Assembly (NCBI RefSeq): GCF_025137375.1
Contig: NZ_CP073720.1
Span: 8,270,501 to 8,334,500, forward strand
Direction of reading: 5' to 3'
From: Dactylosporangium fulvum
GTDB lineage: Bacteria > Actinomycetota > Actinomycetes > Mycobacteriales > Micromonosporaceae
DNA: 64,000 bases
Positions 1 through 8,212 of this stretch are shown here, one piece after another. Made by a program: the position numbers and the translations under genes. The notes beneath the pieces were generated by a model that was not told the DNA's origin, searched no databases, and saw only the letters and a list, made by a program, of their open reading frames with translations. Numbering within the stretch: the stretch's first letter is position 1; every line of letters starts with the position of its first letter.

Positions 1-2
1 GG

Positions 3-875
3 GAGGGCCGGGACCCGCGCCCCGCCATTCGCCGCGAGGGACAGTGGCTGATCGGCACCGGCGTCGCGGCGTCGACGTTCCCGGCGATCACGTGGCCGTC
101 GACGGCGACCGTCCGGGCCACCGCCGACGACCACTTCGACGTCGAGGTCAACGGGGCGGACATCGGCACGGGCGCCCGCACGGTCCTGCGCCAGATCGCC
201 GCCGACGCGCTCGGCGTGGCCTTGCCGTGCGTGGAGATCACGGTCGGCGACAGCGACATCGGCCCGGCACCGGTCGCCGGCGGCTCCATGGGCACGTCGT
301 CGTGGGGCTGGGCGGTGACGAAGGCGTGCCGTCTCGTACGGGAACGGATCGACCGGGACTTCCACGGGCGTGTCCCGTCGGAGGGCGTCGCCGTCCGGGC
401 CGACACCACGCCGGAGGTGTCGTCGCGGGAGCCCTACGCCCGGCATGCGTTCGGGGCACAGTTCTGCGAGGTCAGGGTGGACGCCTACACGGGCGAGATC
501 CGCGTCGGCCGCCTGCTGGGCATGTTCGCGGCGGGCCGGATCGTCAACCCGACGACGGCCCGGTCACAGCTCCTGGGCGGCATGACGATGGGCCTCTCGA
601 TGGCGCTGCTCGAGCAGAGCATCATGGACTCCCGCACGGGCGACTACGTCACCGACGACCTGGCGAGCTATCACGTGGCCGTCAACGCCGACGTGCCGCG
701 GATCGAGGTCGGTTGGCTGGACGAGGACGATCCGCACCTGAATCCGATGGGCTCGAAGGGCATCGGCGAGCTCGGCATCGTGGGCACGGCGGCCGCCGTG
801 GCCAACGCGGTGTACCACGCCACCGGCATCCGCGTCCGCAAGCTCCCGATCACGATTGCCGACCTGCTGCAGTAG
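3..875 (+). CDS. Molybdopterin-binding hydroxylase subunit, C-terminal part
   Basis: This is the 3' end of a xanthine dehydrogenase/aldehyde oxidase-type large subunit, which binds the molybdenum cofactor and hydroxylates purines, aldehydes or similar substrates. The frame is open from the window edge, so the start lies outside. Visible marks are the glycine-rich GSMGTSSWGWA stretch, the GEIRVGRLLG segment of the second cofactor-binding domain, and the final GSKGIGELGIVGTAAAVANAV block, whose KGIGE carries the family's catalytic-type glutamate. Partner FeS and FAD subunits, if present, are upstream and not visible. The family call is secure; the substrate cannot be read from this fragment. 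Confidence 0.88.
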   Translation, partial: EGRDPRPAIRREGQWLIGTGVAASTFPAITWPSTATVRATADDHFDVEVNGADIGTGARTVLRQIAADALGVALPCVEITVGDSDIGPAPVAGGSMGTSSWGWAVTKACRLVRERIDRDFHGRVPSEGVAVRADTTPEVSSREPYARHAFGAQFCEVRVDAYTGEIRVGRLLGMFAAGRIVNPTTARSQLLGGMTMGLSMALLEQSIMDSRTGDYVTDDLASYHVAVNADVPRIEVGWLDEDDPHLNPMGSKGIGELGIVGTAAAVANAVYHATGIRVRKLPITIADLLQ

Positions 876-965
876 CCCACGCAGCCCGACCCGGCTGTCC
901 ACAACGCCGGGTGGCACACGTCACGTGTCATGACGGAAGGTCTCGGAAACGTCCCCGGTTGTAAG

Positions 966-988
966 GGTTGAGCGACAGGGGCTCAACC
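966..988 (+). promoter_or_regulatory. HAIR-like inverted repeat (candidate HspR operator)
   Basis: A perfect inverted repeat, GGTTGAGC-N7-GCTCAACC, lies just upstream of the ribosome binding site of the Hsp20 gene. Its core, TTGAG-N9-CTCAA, matches the actinobacterial HAIR element (CTTGAGT-N7-ACTCAAG) bound by the heat-shock repressor HspR. The repeat is seen directly; the HspR assignment is inference from the match and from the nature of the downstream gene. Confidence 0.7.
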
Positions 989-1003
989 TTGGAGGGACAC
1001 ATC

Positions 1004-1423
1004 ATGTTGCTGCGCACCGCACCGTTCCGGGACTTCGACACCTTCGCCGGCCAGTTCTTCGACTCCACCCGCCGCGGCGCGAGCGCACCGCTCGACGCGT
1101 ACCGCGACGGCGACACCTTCTACGTGGAGATCGACCTGCCCGGCGTCGACCCGGCCAGCATCGACGCGACCGTCGACCGCAACGTGCTCACGGTCCGCGC
1201 CGAGCGCACCCGCGCCCAGCGCGAGGGCCTGCGCCGCGTGATCACCGAGCGTGCGACCGGCACCGTCACCCGCCGGCTCGTCCTGGGCGACAGCCTCGAC
1301 ACCGACCGGCTCGAGGCGAACTACGACAACGGCGTGCTCACGCTGAGCATCCCGGTGGCCGAGAAGGCCCGGCCGCGCAAGATCGAAATCGGCACCGCGA
1401 ACCGGGAGCTGGCCTCCGCCTAG
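1004..1423 (+). CDS. Hsp20/alpha-crystallin small heat-shock protein
   Basis: This is a 139-residue ATP-independent holdase chaperone that binds unfolding proteins in the cytoplasm. The alpha-crystallin domain runs from about residue 30 to 125, with the typical YVEIDLPGVDPASID strand block and the closing NGVLTLSIPV motif. The ATG at 1004 is chosen because GGAGGG sits 7 bases upstream; an earlier in-frame start at 968 would fall inside the operator. A strong hairpin terminator follows, so the gene is probably monocistronic. Heat or stress control through the HAIR-like repeat is likely. Confidence 0.93.
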   Translation: MLLRTAPFRDFDTFAGQFFDSTRRGASAPLDAYRDGDTFYVEIDLPGVDPASIDATVDRNVLTVRAERTRAQREGLRRVITERATGTVTRRLVLGDSLDTDRLEANYDNGVLTLSIPVAEKARPRKIEIGTANRELASA

Positions 1424-1440
1424 TAGCCCCACCCCGAAAT

Positions 1441-1483
1441 ACGCGACGGGCCGCGACCCTGGCAGGGTCGCGGCCCGTCGCGT
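1441..1483. terminator. Strong bidirectional hairpin terminator
   Basis: A perfect 20-bp stem (1441-1460 pairs with 1464-1483) closes on a 3-base loop, directly between the end of the Hsp20 gene and the convergent lsr2 gene. It is GC-rich with only short T runs on either side, as is common for actinobacterial terminators. Confidence 0.85.
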
Positions 1484-1691
1484 TTCGACGCGGATTTGCG
1501 AATCGATCGGCGTCGGCACCACCGGTAATTCCAGGGACGCCGGCGGTGATCATCGGCGGCATTCCCGGCGTTGCATTCCGGCGGCGAGGTTCCGTGCGTC
1601 GACAAAGCGATCGGCGCGACCGGCCGCCGGGCGTGGGAACGGGCCACGACCACGACGGCACGACCGCGCCGACGGTTGCTTGCCGTTGCGG

Positions 1692-2048
1692 CTAACGACC
1701 GGCCTCGGCGTGGTAGCGATCGACGATGTCCTGCTTGATCCGGCCCCGGTCGGAAACCTCGATCCCCTTCGCCTGCGCCCATTCCCGAATCGCACGGTTC
1801 TGGTCGCGGTCGCCGCGGGTGACGCTGCGACCGCGGACCTCCCGGCCGCGCGAGGTGGCCACGACGCCACCCCGTCCGATTTTCGTCGCGGCGGCGACGA
1901 ACGGCGCCACCGCGTCACGCAGCTTCGCGGCGTTGGCGGCGGACAGGTCGATCTCGTACTGCACGCCGTCGAGCGCGAAGACGATACTCTCGGCGGCGGG
2001 CTTGCCGTCGATGTCGTCGATCAGCTCGTGGATGACGCGTTTTGCCAT
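1692..2048 (-). CDS. lsr2: Lsr2 nucleoid-associated protein
   Basis: This is a 118-residue H-NS-like protein that binds AT-rich DNA and silences transcription. The N-terminal half carries the dimerisation region, beginning MAKRVIHELIDDIDG. The C-terminal half (about 80-115) is the DNA-binding domain, with NRAIREWA and the diagnostic RGR motif in SDRGRIKQDIV. The ATG at 2048 follows GAGGAAAGG; the longer reading to 2141 lacks a better site and family support. The upstream region is more AT-rich than its surroundings and carries a 15-bp tandem repeat, which would fit autoregulation. Confidence 0.93.
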   Translation of the reverse strand: MAKRVIHELIDDIDGKPAAESIVFALDGVQYEIDLSAANAAKLRDAVAPFVAAATKIGRGGVVATSRGREVRGRSVTRGDRDQNRAIREWAQAKGIEVSDRGRIKQDIVDRYHAEAGR

Positions 2049-2391
2049 GAGTGGCCTTTCCTCGGGTGGTACCCATGTGTACAGAACCGATGTGTACAGA
2101 ATCGATCCGGACCTCGGCACCGAGTGCACCGGCCGCATCATTCGGACACAAACAAGATACTTGGCGACATGCTACGCCTGGTTCCGGGCGAGATTACTCC
2201 CACCGTAGCCTTCTCGCGCGCTGGGTGTCGAAATCAGCCCGTCACGAAACGCATACAACACAAACGCGCACGATCGGTAAAGGCGACACGCGATAACCCG
2301 ACGGACAGACCGCCGGGATGGAACCAGTGGCATCCACCCCGGCAGGATGGCCACGACTCACCCCGCAGCGCTGACGATCGCAGATGTGGAG
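2049..2391. other. AT-richer intergenic region upstream of lsr2
   Basis: I see no convincing gene in these 343 bases. The region is noticeably richer in A and T than the genes around it and holds the lsr2 leader and probable promoter. It also holds two adjacent 15-bp copies (2075-2089 and 2090-2104) that differ at one base. The far end abuts the stop codon of the PGPGW gene. Confidence 0.6.
2075..2104. repeat. 15-bp tandem direct repeat upstream of lsr2
   Basis: Two head-to-tail copies of ATGTGTACAGAAYCG lie 27 bases upstream of the lsr2 start. Each contains the palindromic hexamer TGTACA. The position suggests a regulatory site for lsr2 (inference). Confidence 0.6.
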
Positions 2392-2901
2392 TCAGGCGAG
2401 CATCCTCAGCGACAGCAGCAACGCCCCACCGACCACCAGGAGCAGGCCGCCCACGGAGACGATCCGTACCAGCCAGGAACCCTCCCGGACCAACCGGGTC
2501 CAGCGCAACAACTGTTCGCGCGTGAAATGCAACAGGCGCTTGGCCCAGTGGAACTCCAGCGCCAGGATGGCCAGGCCACCCAGGATGATCACCCAGCCCG
2601 GGCCCGGCAACGGCAGCAGCACCACACCGACGGCGATGACGAGGGTGCCGATCAGGGCAACGGCGATCTTCACCCCGAAACGGCCCACCCTGGTGGAGTG
2701 CAATCGGCGGCGCCAGCGCAGCACATGGGCCCGTATGCGAGCGGTCCGCAACCGCCAGGCAGCAGGAGAGTTCACACCGGGGCCTTTACCGCCAGGATCG
2801 GGAACACCGCCGACAGCGACACGCCGGAAGTCACCCTCGCGTGCGGCAGACGGCCCGGAATCAGGCGTAACGCCCGACCCGTCCACCTCACTGTCGCGCA
2901 T
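2392..2901 (-). CDS. PGPGW-motif membrane protein (TIGR02611-like)
   Basis: This 169-residue membrane protein belongs to a small actinobacterial family named for the PGPGW motif. A basic, disordered N-terminus (about 1-70) is followed by a hydrophobic hairpin with the signature PLPGPGWVIILGG at about residue 100-112, then a charged FHWAKRLL helix and a last membrane segment near the C-terminus. Function is unknown for the family. It is transcribed toward lsr2 from its own promoter region; no operon partner is visible. Confidence 0.82.
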   Translation of the reverse strand: MRDSEVDGSGVTPDSGPSAAREGDFRRVAVGGVPDPGGKGPGVNSPAAWRLRTARIRAHVLRWRRRLHSTRVGRFGVKIAVALIGTLVIAVGVVLLPLPGPGWVIILGGLAILALEFHWAKRLLHFTREQLLRWTRLVREGSWLVRIVSVGGLLLVVGGALLLSLRMLA

Positions 2902-3173
2902 TTATCGTTCCCTTCACTCCTTAACCCGTCACTCCCACGGACCACTGGACGTTACCGGAATGAATTGACGAACGGCCCATGGGCCACGTCAAGGACCCCG
3001 GTCACGCCCACGAAACCCGACATCGGTCGCATGATGTTCGGTTCACGGCAAATCGGGCCCAGAAACACTACAGAGTGAGATCGTAGAATCACTACCCGTA
3101 ACACTGGGAATCGCCTCAACATAGGAGAGGCGGGGCACGGCATGCTCCGCAGCGGTGCCGGGGGGAGTACGAC
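2902..3173. promoter_or_regulatory. Divergent promoter region, PGPGW gene / ssgB
   Basis: These 272 bases separate two divergent genes. CGTAAC (3097-3102) and CAACAT (3117-3122), 14 bases apart, form a weak resemblance to an ECF-type promoter just upstream of the ssgB ribosome binding site. This is a suggestion only; the spacing is shorter than the best known examples. Confidence 0.25.
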
Positions 3174-3605
3174 ATGAGCGCTATCCGACCGTCGACCGTC
3201 GAGGTCGAAACATCCCTACGACTCGTCGCGCCCGACGCGACCGCGCTGCCGGTGCGAGCCAGCCTGCGCTACGACCCGAACGACCCGTACGCGGTGCACG
3301 TGCTCTTCCACGCGGAATCCGCGGGCGGCGAGCCGGTCAGCTGGTCGTTCGCACGTGAACTGCTGTTCACCGGGCTGGACGAGCCGGCGGGCATCGGGGA
3401 CGTGCGGGTCTGGCCGTGGAACGGGCCGCGTGGCGACTTCGTCGCTCTCGCGCTGTCCTCGCCGGACGGCAACGCACTGTTCGAGGTGCCGCGCAGTGTC
3501 CTGGTCAGGTTCCTGCGCCGCACGTACAGTGTCGTGCCTCGCGGCCACGAGACCGACCACCTGGACGTCGACATGGCCGTGAACCGGCTCCTCGCCGGTC
3601 GCTGA
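3174..3605 (+). CDS. ssgB: SsgA-like sporulation/cell-division regulator (SsgB type)
   Basis: This is a 143-residue SsgA-like protein, a family that localises FtsZ for sporulation septation in mycelial actinomycetes. The whole chain is one domain, with the conserved LRYDPNDPYAVHVLFH block early and the VWPWNGPRGDFVALALSSPDG segment in the middle. The ATG follows GGGGGGAG at a good distance. The length and the L-R-Y-D-P-x-D-P-Y-A-V motif favour SsgB, the ancestral member, over SsgA. Its presence argues for a sporulating, morphologically complex host. Confidence 0.88.
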   Translation: MSAIRPSTVEVETSLRLVAPDATALPVRASLRYDPNDPYAVHVLFHAESAGGEPVSWSFARELLFTGLDEPAGIGDVRVWPWNGPRGDFVALALSSPDGNALFEVPRSVLVRFLRRTYSVVPRGHETDHLDVDMAVNRLLAGR

Positions 3606-3629
3606 CCCGGCGCCCTCCTCGGCGTCCGA

Positions 3630-3893
3630 TCAGCCCGCCAGCGGCAGCGCGGTGGCCAGCGGCCACGCCAGGACCACCGCGCCGACCACGGCCACCAGCC
3701 AGGCAGGCGCATCCCGCCGGCGCAGCACCACGACCCAGACCGCCTGTCAGGCGAGCAGGACCAGCAGCAGAGGCACCACCAGGACCACAGAACCGGGCGC
3801 CACGCCGACCGTCGCCGCAGCCAGCAGCCCGCCAGCTGCCAGCGCGAGGATCAGGACGTGGCGCCCGACGCGGTCTGCGCTCCGGCGCCGCAT
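3630..3893 (-). pseudogene. Small membrane protein interrupted by an in-frame TGA
   Basis: Reading leftward from ATG 3893 gives MRRRSADRVGRH and two hydrophobic segments, and then a TGA at 3747-3749. The same frame continues without shift for 38 more codons, encoding RRRDAPAWLVAVVGAVVLAWPLATALPLAG and a second TGA at 3630. The downstream part is clearly membrane-like and starts with a basic loop, as expected between helices. The simplest reading is one roughly 87-residue three-helix protein with a nonsense mutation. A genuinely short 48-residue protein cannot be excluded. Confidence 0.5.
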
Positions 3894-3985
3894 CCAGTCG
3901 TCGCCCGCGCACGGGAGCCGGCGCGGGTTCGTCCCCGTGGCCCGGGCCGCGGCTTTGCTGTAGTCACCGCGGCTAATCCCGAATC

Positions 3986-4010
3986 CAGGAGAAACTCCTG
4001 TGATTTCTCC
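3986..4010. other. Two overlapping, mutually exclusive hairpins
   Basis: CAGGAG-AAA-CTCCTG (3986-4000) and GGAGAAA-N9-TTTCTCC (3988-4010) share bases, so only one can form at a time. They lie between the sortase gene and the broken membrane gene. This may be a terminator or an attenuator-like switch; nothing else supports regulation. Confidence 0.3.
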
Positions 4011-4179
4011 CATCCTCGGTTCCCGGGACGGCGGGTGGTGAGCGCGCTACTGTTGCTCAAGTCGGTGTGCTGTGTGTCCCCGGGCCTCACCACACTGCCT
4101 TCACGGAATACCGTTCGGCTGGAGCCGTGTCGCGCCTATCGCCGCGAGGCGACCTGGCACACCGACCCAAAACTTTCCC

Positions 4180-4836
4180 TCACTGCAGCACCGCGTAGAC
4201 CACGATGTTGTCGCGGTAGGAGTGGCGACCGGCGTCGAACTCACCACCGCAGGTGATGAGCCGCAGTTCCGGCACCGGCGTCGGGCCGTAGACCCGGCTG
4301 CTGGGAAACTTCGCCTTCGCGTAGTGCTCGCTCGCCGTCACGGAGAACGTCAGCCAGGTCCCGCCCCGGCGCACCTCGACCTTGTCGCCGGCCTTGAGCT
4401 GGTGCAGCTTGTAGAACACCGCCGGGCCGGTCTTCGAGTCGACGTGACCGGCGAACACCGCCGGTCCGGGATCACCCGGGACCGTCCCCTGCGCGAACCA
4501 CCCCGCCTCGCCGTAGGCCTTCGGGCTGGCCAGCACGCCCGCCGCGTCCATGTTCAGCGACTCCAGGGCGGTGTCGACCCTCAGCGACGGGATCCGCAGC
4601 CGGCTCGGTGGGGTGCCGTCGTCAGCCACCTCGGACGAGAGATCGATGCTGTTCGGCACGATCCACGTCGACTCGCCGGCGTCGAGATCAACCCGCCGGC
4701 CGACGAGGGTCGCGGCACCGACGTAGACCGGCGCGGCGAGGGCCAGCACACACAGGATCAGGGTGACCGTGCGCCGGCGGGCGGAGGTCAGGCGAAACGC
4801 TCGATGCCTGACGACCCGCCCGTTCGACGTACGCAT
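4180..4836 (-). CDS. Class F sortase
   Basis: This is a 218-residue membrane-anchored transpeptidase. A basic N-terminus and one transmembrane segment (about 20-42) precede the sortase domain. The catalytic triad is visible as His in VFAGHVDS, Cys in LRLITCGGEFD and Arg in SYRDNIVV, the pattern of actinobacterial class F enzymes. It lies 9 bases downstream of a DUF4397 surface protein on the same strand, a recurrent pairing. The DUF4397 protein lacks an obvious LPxTG motif, so it may not be the substrate. Confidence 0.88.
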   Translation of the reverse strand: MRTSNGRVVRHRAFRLTSARRRTVTLILCVLALAAPVYVGAATLVGRRVDLDAGESTWIVPNSIDLSSEVADDGTPPSRLRIPSLRVDTALESLNMDAAGVLASPKAYGEAGWFAQGTVPGDPGPAVFAGHVDSKTGPAVFYKLHQLKAGDKVEVRRGGTWLTFSVTASEHYAKAKFPSSRVYGPTPVPELRLITCGGEFDAGRHSYRDNIVVYAVLQ

Positions 4837-4845
4837 GACCGCAGC

Positions 4846-5709
4846 TTACGAACGGGCGCGCATCCGGGCCCGCCGCAGGAACAGGCCGCCGGCGACCGCG
4901 AGCAGCAGCGCCGCGGCGGCGCCGATCGGCAGCCAGGCGCCCGCGCCCCGGTCCTCGTCCGCCGTGCCGCCACCACCGGTGTCGACGCCGCCCGCCGGGA
5001 CACCGCCGCTCGACGCGTCGGTGCGCAACTGCGCGGTCAGGCCGTTCTTGCCGTCGAGGACGATCAGCGAGTACACACTGCCGGCCTTGAGCGGCGCGGT
5101 GACGGTCGTCGCCGAGGCCGACGCGTCAGGCGCGGACAGCCGCAGCGTCCACCGGCCCGGGTCGACCGTCTGGTACGAGGTCGTGGTGGCGAACTGCACG
5201 CCGTCGGCGATCTTCGTCCCGTTGGAGACGGCGACGTCGAGGACCGGCTGCCGCACGGACGCCTGGACGACCCGAACCTTGGCCTTGCCCGCGTCGGGCA
5301 GGCCCAGGTCGTCGACGATCACCCGCAGGCCGAGGTCGGCGAACCTGCCGACGCCGGCCACGGTGTAGGCCTTGCCTTCCTCGACCGTGGCCTGGGCGCT
5401 GAGGATCGGAGCGCTGTCCGCGGCGGCGCCGGGCGAGCGCATCGCCACGGCATAGGTCCCGGGCGGCAGCGGCAGGTACTTCGACACCACGCCGTAACCG
5501 ACCGCCGGGAACTTCTGCTGCGGCACAGCCCCCGAGACCGAGCTCAGGTAGACGTCGACGGCGGGAGTGTCGGGCGACAGGTGCGCGAGCCGGACGTAGC
5601 CGACGCCGGCGGCAGCCGCCGGGGAGGCGTCGACCACCGCCAGTCCGATGCCCACGAGTGCCATCGCGGCGAACGCCGCGAGCCGCCGGCGGGGAGGTGC
5701 AACGGTCAC
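4846..5709 (-). CDS. DUF4397-domain secreted/anchored protein
   Basis: This 287-residue surface protein has a signal peptide (about 1-34, ending ASPAAAAG), a beta-rich DUF4397 region beginning YVRLAHLSPDTPAVDVYLS, a low-complexity GGVPAGGVDTGGGG linker and a C-terminal membrane segment followed by RRARMRARS. GTG at 5709 is chosen because GGGGAAGAG precedes it and it starts a normal signal peptide; a longer frame to 5922 adds non-homologous sequence. The function of DUF4397 is unknown. It forms an operon with the class F sortase. Confidence 0.85.
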   Translation of the reverse strand: MTVAPPRRRLAAFAAMALVGIGLAVVDASPAAAAGVGYVRLAHLSPDTPAVDVYLSSVSGAVPQQKFPAVGYGVVSKYLPLPPGTYAVAMRSPGAAADSAPILSAQATVEEGKAYTVAGVGRFADLGLRVIVDDLGLPDAGKAKVRVVQASVRQPVLDVAVSNGTKIADGVQFATTTSYQTVDPGRWTLRLSAPDASASATTVTAPLKAGSVYSLIVLDGKNGLTAQLRTDASSGGVPAGGVDTGGGGTADEDRGAGAWLPIGAAAALLLAVAGGLFLRRARMRARS

Positions 5710-5951
5710 GTTTCTCTTCCCCTTGCTCGAACCGCGAAGATCACATCGAGTTGCGGGTGGAGCGCGCCCGTCGGAGAGGAACGTGAGTAATCCGCACGGG
5801 CACCATAGGTACTGATCGCGGTGAGTCTGGCATGTCCGTGAGCAATTCGCCACCCGCCGCGACAACCACGTGTACGGTGCCCGCCGTCCGCCCGGCACGC
5901 AACCGCCGGACGGACGAGTCAACCTACCGAGTGGTACGAATCAATGAATGA

Positions 5952-6773
5952 TCATCGAGGAGTGCCGAAGTCCTGGGTCCAGATCGCGGTCTTGCCCTGG
6001 TACGCCAGGCCGACGCCGAGATCCTTGAGGTTGCAGTTGAGGATGTTGGCCCGGTGCCCGGAGCTGTTCATCCACGCCTTCATGACCTCTTCGGGCGTGC
6101 GCTGGCCCTTGGCGATGTTCTCCGCGGCGCCCGACCAGCGGTAACCCTCGTTGCTGATCCGGGTGGCGAAGTCGACGCCCTCGGGGGTGTCGTGGGAGAA
6201 GTAGTCGCGGGCGGCCATGTCGGCGGAGTGCTTGCGGGCCGCGGTGGCGAGCTTGGTGTTGGCGGCGAGCGGCTTGCAGCCCGCCTTCGCGCGCTCGTTG
6301 TTCGCGATCGCGAGGACCTGCGCCTCATAGCTCGCGTTGGCCGGGACCGCGGCGGTCGTCTTCGGCTTCGCCGGCGGCGTGGTCTGCGTCTTCGCCGGCG
6401 CCGAAGACGTCGTCGGGCCGGGTGCCGGGGAGGCGGTCGTGGCCTCGGCCGGGCTGGGCGCGGCGCCCAGGGCGTCCGGTTCGGCGAACGCGTCGGCCGA
6501 CGGGTCACCGGCGGACTCCGACGACGCGGCACCCGCGACGGTGGCGGTATCCGCGGACGAGGACGAGAAGCGGCCCAGCAGCAGCGAGCCGCCGACCGTG
6601 GCGGCACCGACGACGAGCAGGGCGGCCACGCCGACGCCGACGGCGAGCACCAGGCGCGAGCCGCGCCGGTGCTGCGGCACGTGCTCCTCCCCGGCGGGAG
6701 CGTAGGGCTCATTGGGCTCGTGCGGCTCGTAGGGGTGATACGAGTCCGGACGACCGTCGCCGAACGCTGACAC
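5952..6773 (-). CDS. Membrane-anchored CAP (SCP/PR-1) domain protein
   Basis: This 273-residue protein has an acidic, Pro/Glu-rich cytoplasmic start (YHPYEPHEPNEPYAP), one transmembrane segment near residue 40-65, a long Ala/Ser/Pro/Thr linker and a C-terminal CAP domain. CAP marks are NNERAKAGCKPL, HSADMAARDYFSH, GENIAKG-like AENIAKG and SSGHRANILN. The GTG at 6773 has GGAGG six bases upstream and is preferred over 6803. Bacterial CAP proteins are extracellular and usually of unknown biochemical activity. Confidence 0.88.
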   Translation of the reverse strand: MSAFGDGRPDSYHPYEPHEPNEPYAPAGEEHVPQHRRGSRLVLAVGVGVAALLVVGAATVGGSLLLGRFSSSSADTATVAGAASSESAGDPSADAFAEPDALGAAPSPAEATTASPAPGPTTSSAPAKTQTTPPAKPKTTAAVPANASYEAQVLAIANNERAKAGCKPLAANTKLATAARKHSADMAARDYFSHDTPEGVDFATRISNEGYRWSGAAENIAKGQRTPEEVMKAWMNSSGHRANILNCNLKDLGVGLAYQGKTAIWTQDFGTPR

Positions 6774-6879
6774 CAGGAGCCTCCAAGGCACAGACGGAAC
6801 CAACTCTTGCGAAGCCTAGGCAGCCGTACCGTGTCCGAGTCGTGCACCGATGCCGATTTAACAGCGGTCTAAGGCAAAC

Positions 6880-7491
6880 TTATGCCGTCGATGCGTCGGG
6901 TAACAGCGCACTCACGACCCGCCGCAGCACCGCCGTGGCGGACGGCACGTCGAGGTGCAGATCGTCACGCCACATCGACCAGCCGGTGAACGTCACCGCC
7001 ACCGTCAGCGCGTCGAGCACCTCGGACCGCGCGTCACCGGCGGCGGCGAGCTCGGCGGCGAAGAGCGTCTCGACCTCCTCGCGGGCGGTGTTGATGTACC
7101 ACTCGCGGTTTCGCCGCAGCTGCGCCGAGAACGGCTCCCGGATCCGCGCGGCACGCGCGGCCGGCGCGATCAGCTCCAGCAGGCGGGCACGCTGCTCGCA
7201 GTACAACTCGATCCGGCGCGGCAGCGGGAGCTCCGGCGGCACCGGGCGGAACTCCGCGACCTGGCGCTCCATCAGGCGTTCGCCGGCCGCGGCGAACAGC
7301 CGCTCCATGTCCTTGAAGTTGGTCCACAGTGCACGCAGGGACACCCCCGCCCGCTCGGCGATCCGCTCGGCCGTCGGCTTGAGCTCGCCCTCTTCCAGCA
7401 GCGCGAGGTGCGCGTCGGTGATCGCGCGCCGGGTGCGCTCGGCACGCAGGGTCCGCCCGTCGACTCGCTGCCGCAGCCCCTGATCGCTCAT
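6880..7491 (-). CDS. TetR-family transcriptional regulator
   Basis: This 203-residue regulator has an N-terminal helix-turn-helix (about 15-60) with TAERIAERAGVSLRALWTNFKD, and a C-terminal ligand-binding domain. It is divergent from the pentapeptide-repeat gene, whose start is 53 bases away, and precedes the CAP gene on its own strand. It could control either neighbour. The ligand is unknown. Confidence 0.88.
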   Translation of the reverse strand: MSDQGLRQRVDGRTLRAERTRRAITDAHLALLEEGELKPTAERIAERAGVSLRALWTNFKDMERLFAAAGERLMERQVAEFRPVPPELPLPRRIELYCEQRARLLELIAPAARAARIREPFSAQLRRNREWYINTAREEVETLFAAELAAAGDARSEVLDALTVAVTFTGWSMWRDDLHLDVPSATAVLRRVVSALLPDASTA

Positions 7492-7543
7492 GACCAGTCA
7501 GCCTACGTGCCGCCGCGGCGCGGGACCCTCTACGGTGAGGTAC

Positions 7544-8212
7544 GTGGCATTGCGCACCGTGCACGACATCGACATCGAGCTACCCACCCTCGACCCGGGG
7601 GAACTCGAGCCGGTCACCGCGCCGTGGGGCGGCAACCTCAACGACGCACATGTGCAGACCGGCCGCGCCATCCGCACCACGCTCATCGACGCCCGGCTCC
7701 GCCGCGCCCACCTGGAGAACCTGGACCTCAACGGAGTGGTCTGGGAGGACGTCACGGTGAGCGGCTGCCGGTTCGACAAGGTCGACTTCACCGCCGCGCG
7801 GCTCACCGGGCTCTCGCTGGAACGGGTCCACTTCGTCAACTGCAAGCTCACCTGGGCCCACCTGGCGGAGTCGAAGCTGAGCAACGTGCTGTTCGAGGGC
7901 TGCCGCCTCGACGCCGCGACGCTCGACGACGTGACGACGGCCGGTCCGACCGGGTTCGTCGGCTGCGTGCTGGTCAACACGGTCCTGCGCGACTGCGTGC
8001 TCGACCGGGCCGCCATGCAGGGCTGCCGGCTGCGGCAGATGTCGTTTGAGAGCTGCGACCTGCGCGGCGCCGACCTGCGCGGCAACCAGCTGTCGGAGGT
8101 GAGCGGGATGAGCAGCCTGCGGGGGGTGACGATCGAGCCGGCCCAGTTGCCGGGCCTCACCGACGCGGTGATGCGGGACCTCGGCGTGATCGTGCGCGGC
8201 CCGAAAGGCTGA
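7544..8212 (+). CDS. Pentapeptide-repeat protein
   Basis: This 222-residue protein is dominated by pentapeptide repeats (A(D/N)LXX pattern), for example LRRAHLENLDLNGVVWEDV and CDLRGADLRGNQLSEV, which fold into a right-handed beta helix. GTG at 7544 follows GGTGAGG; the longer reading from 7490 begins inside the TetR start region. Some family members mimic DNA and protect gyrase, but many have no known role, and no resistance context is visible. Its 3' end overlaps the convergent STAS gene by 56 bases. Confidence 0.85.
   Translation: MALRTVHDIDIELPTLDPGELEPVTAPWGGNLNDAHVQTGRAIRTTLIDARLRRAHLENLDLNGVVWEDVTVSGCRFDKVDFTAARLTGLSLERVHFVNCKLTWAHLAESKLSNVLFEGCRLDAATLDDVTTAGPTGFVGCVLVNTVLRDCVLDRAAMQGCRLRQMSFESCDLRGADLRGNQLSEVSGMSSLRGVTIEPAQLPGLTDAVMRDLGVIVRGPKG

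Noticed and set aside
3894..4179. Possible c-di-AMP (ydaO) riboswitch upstream of the small membrane gene
   Set aside because: A GGGAACC string on the minus strand caught the eye, but the remaining conserved blocks of that riboswitch are missing.
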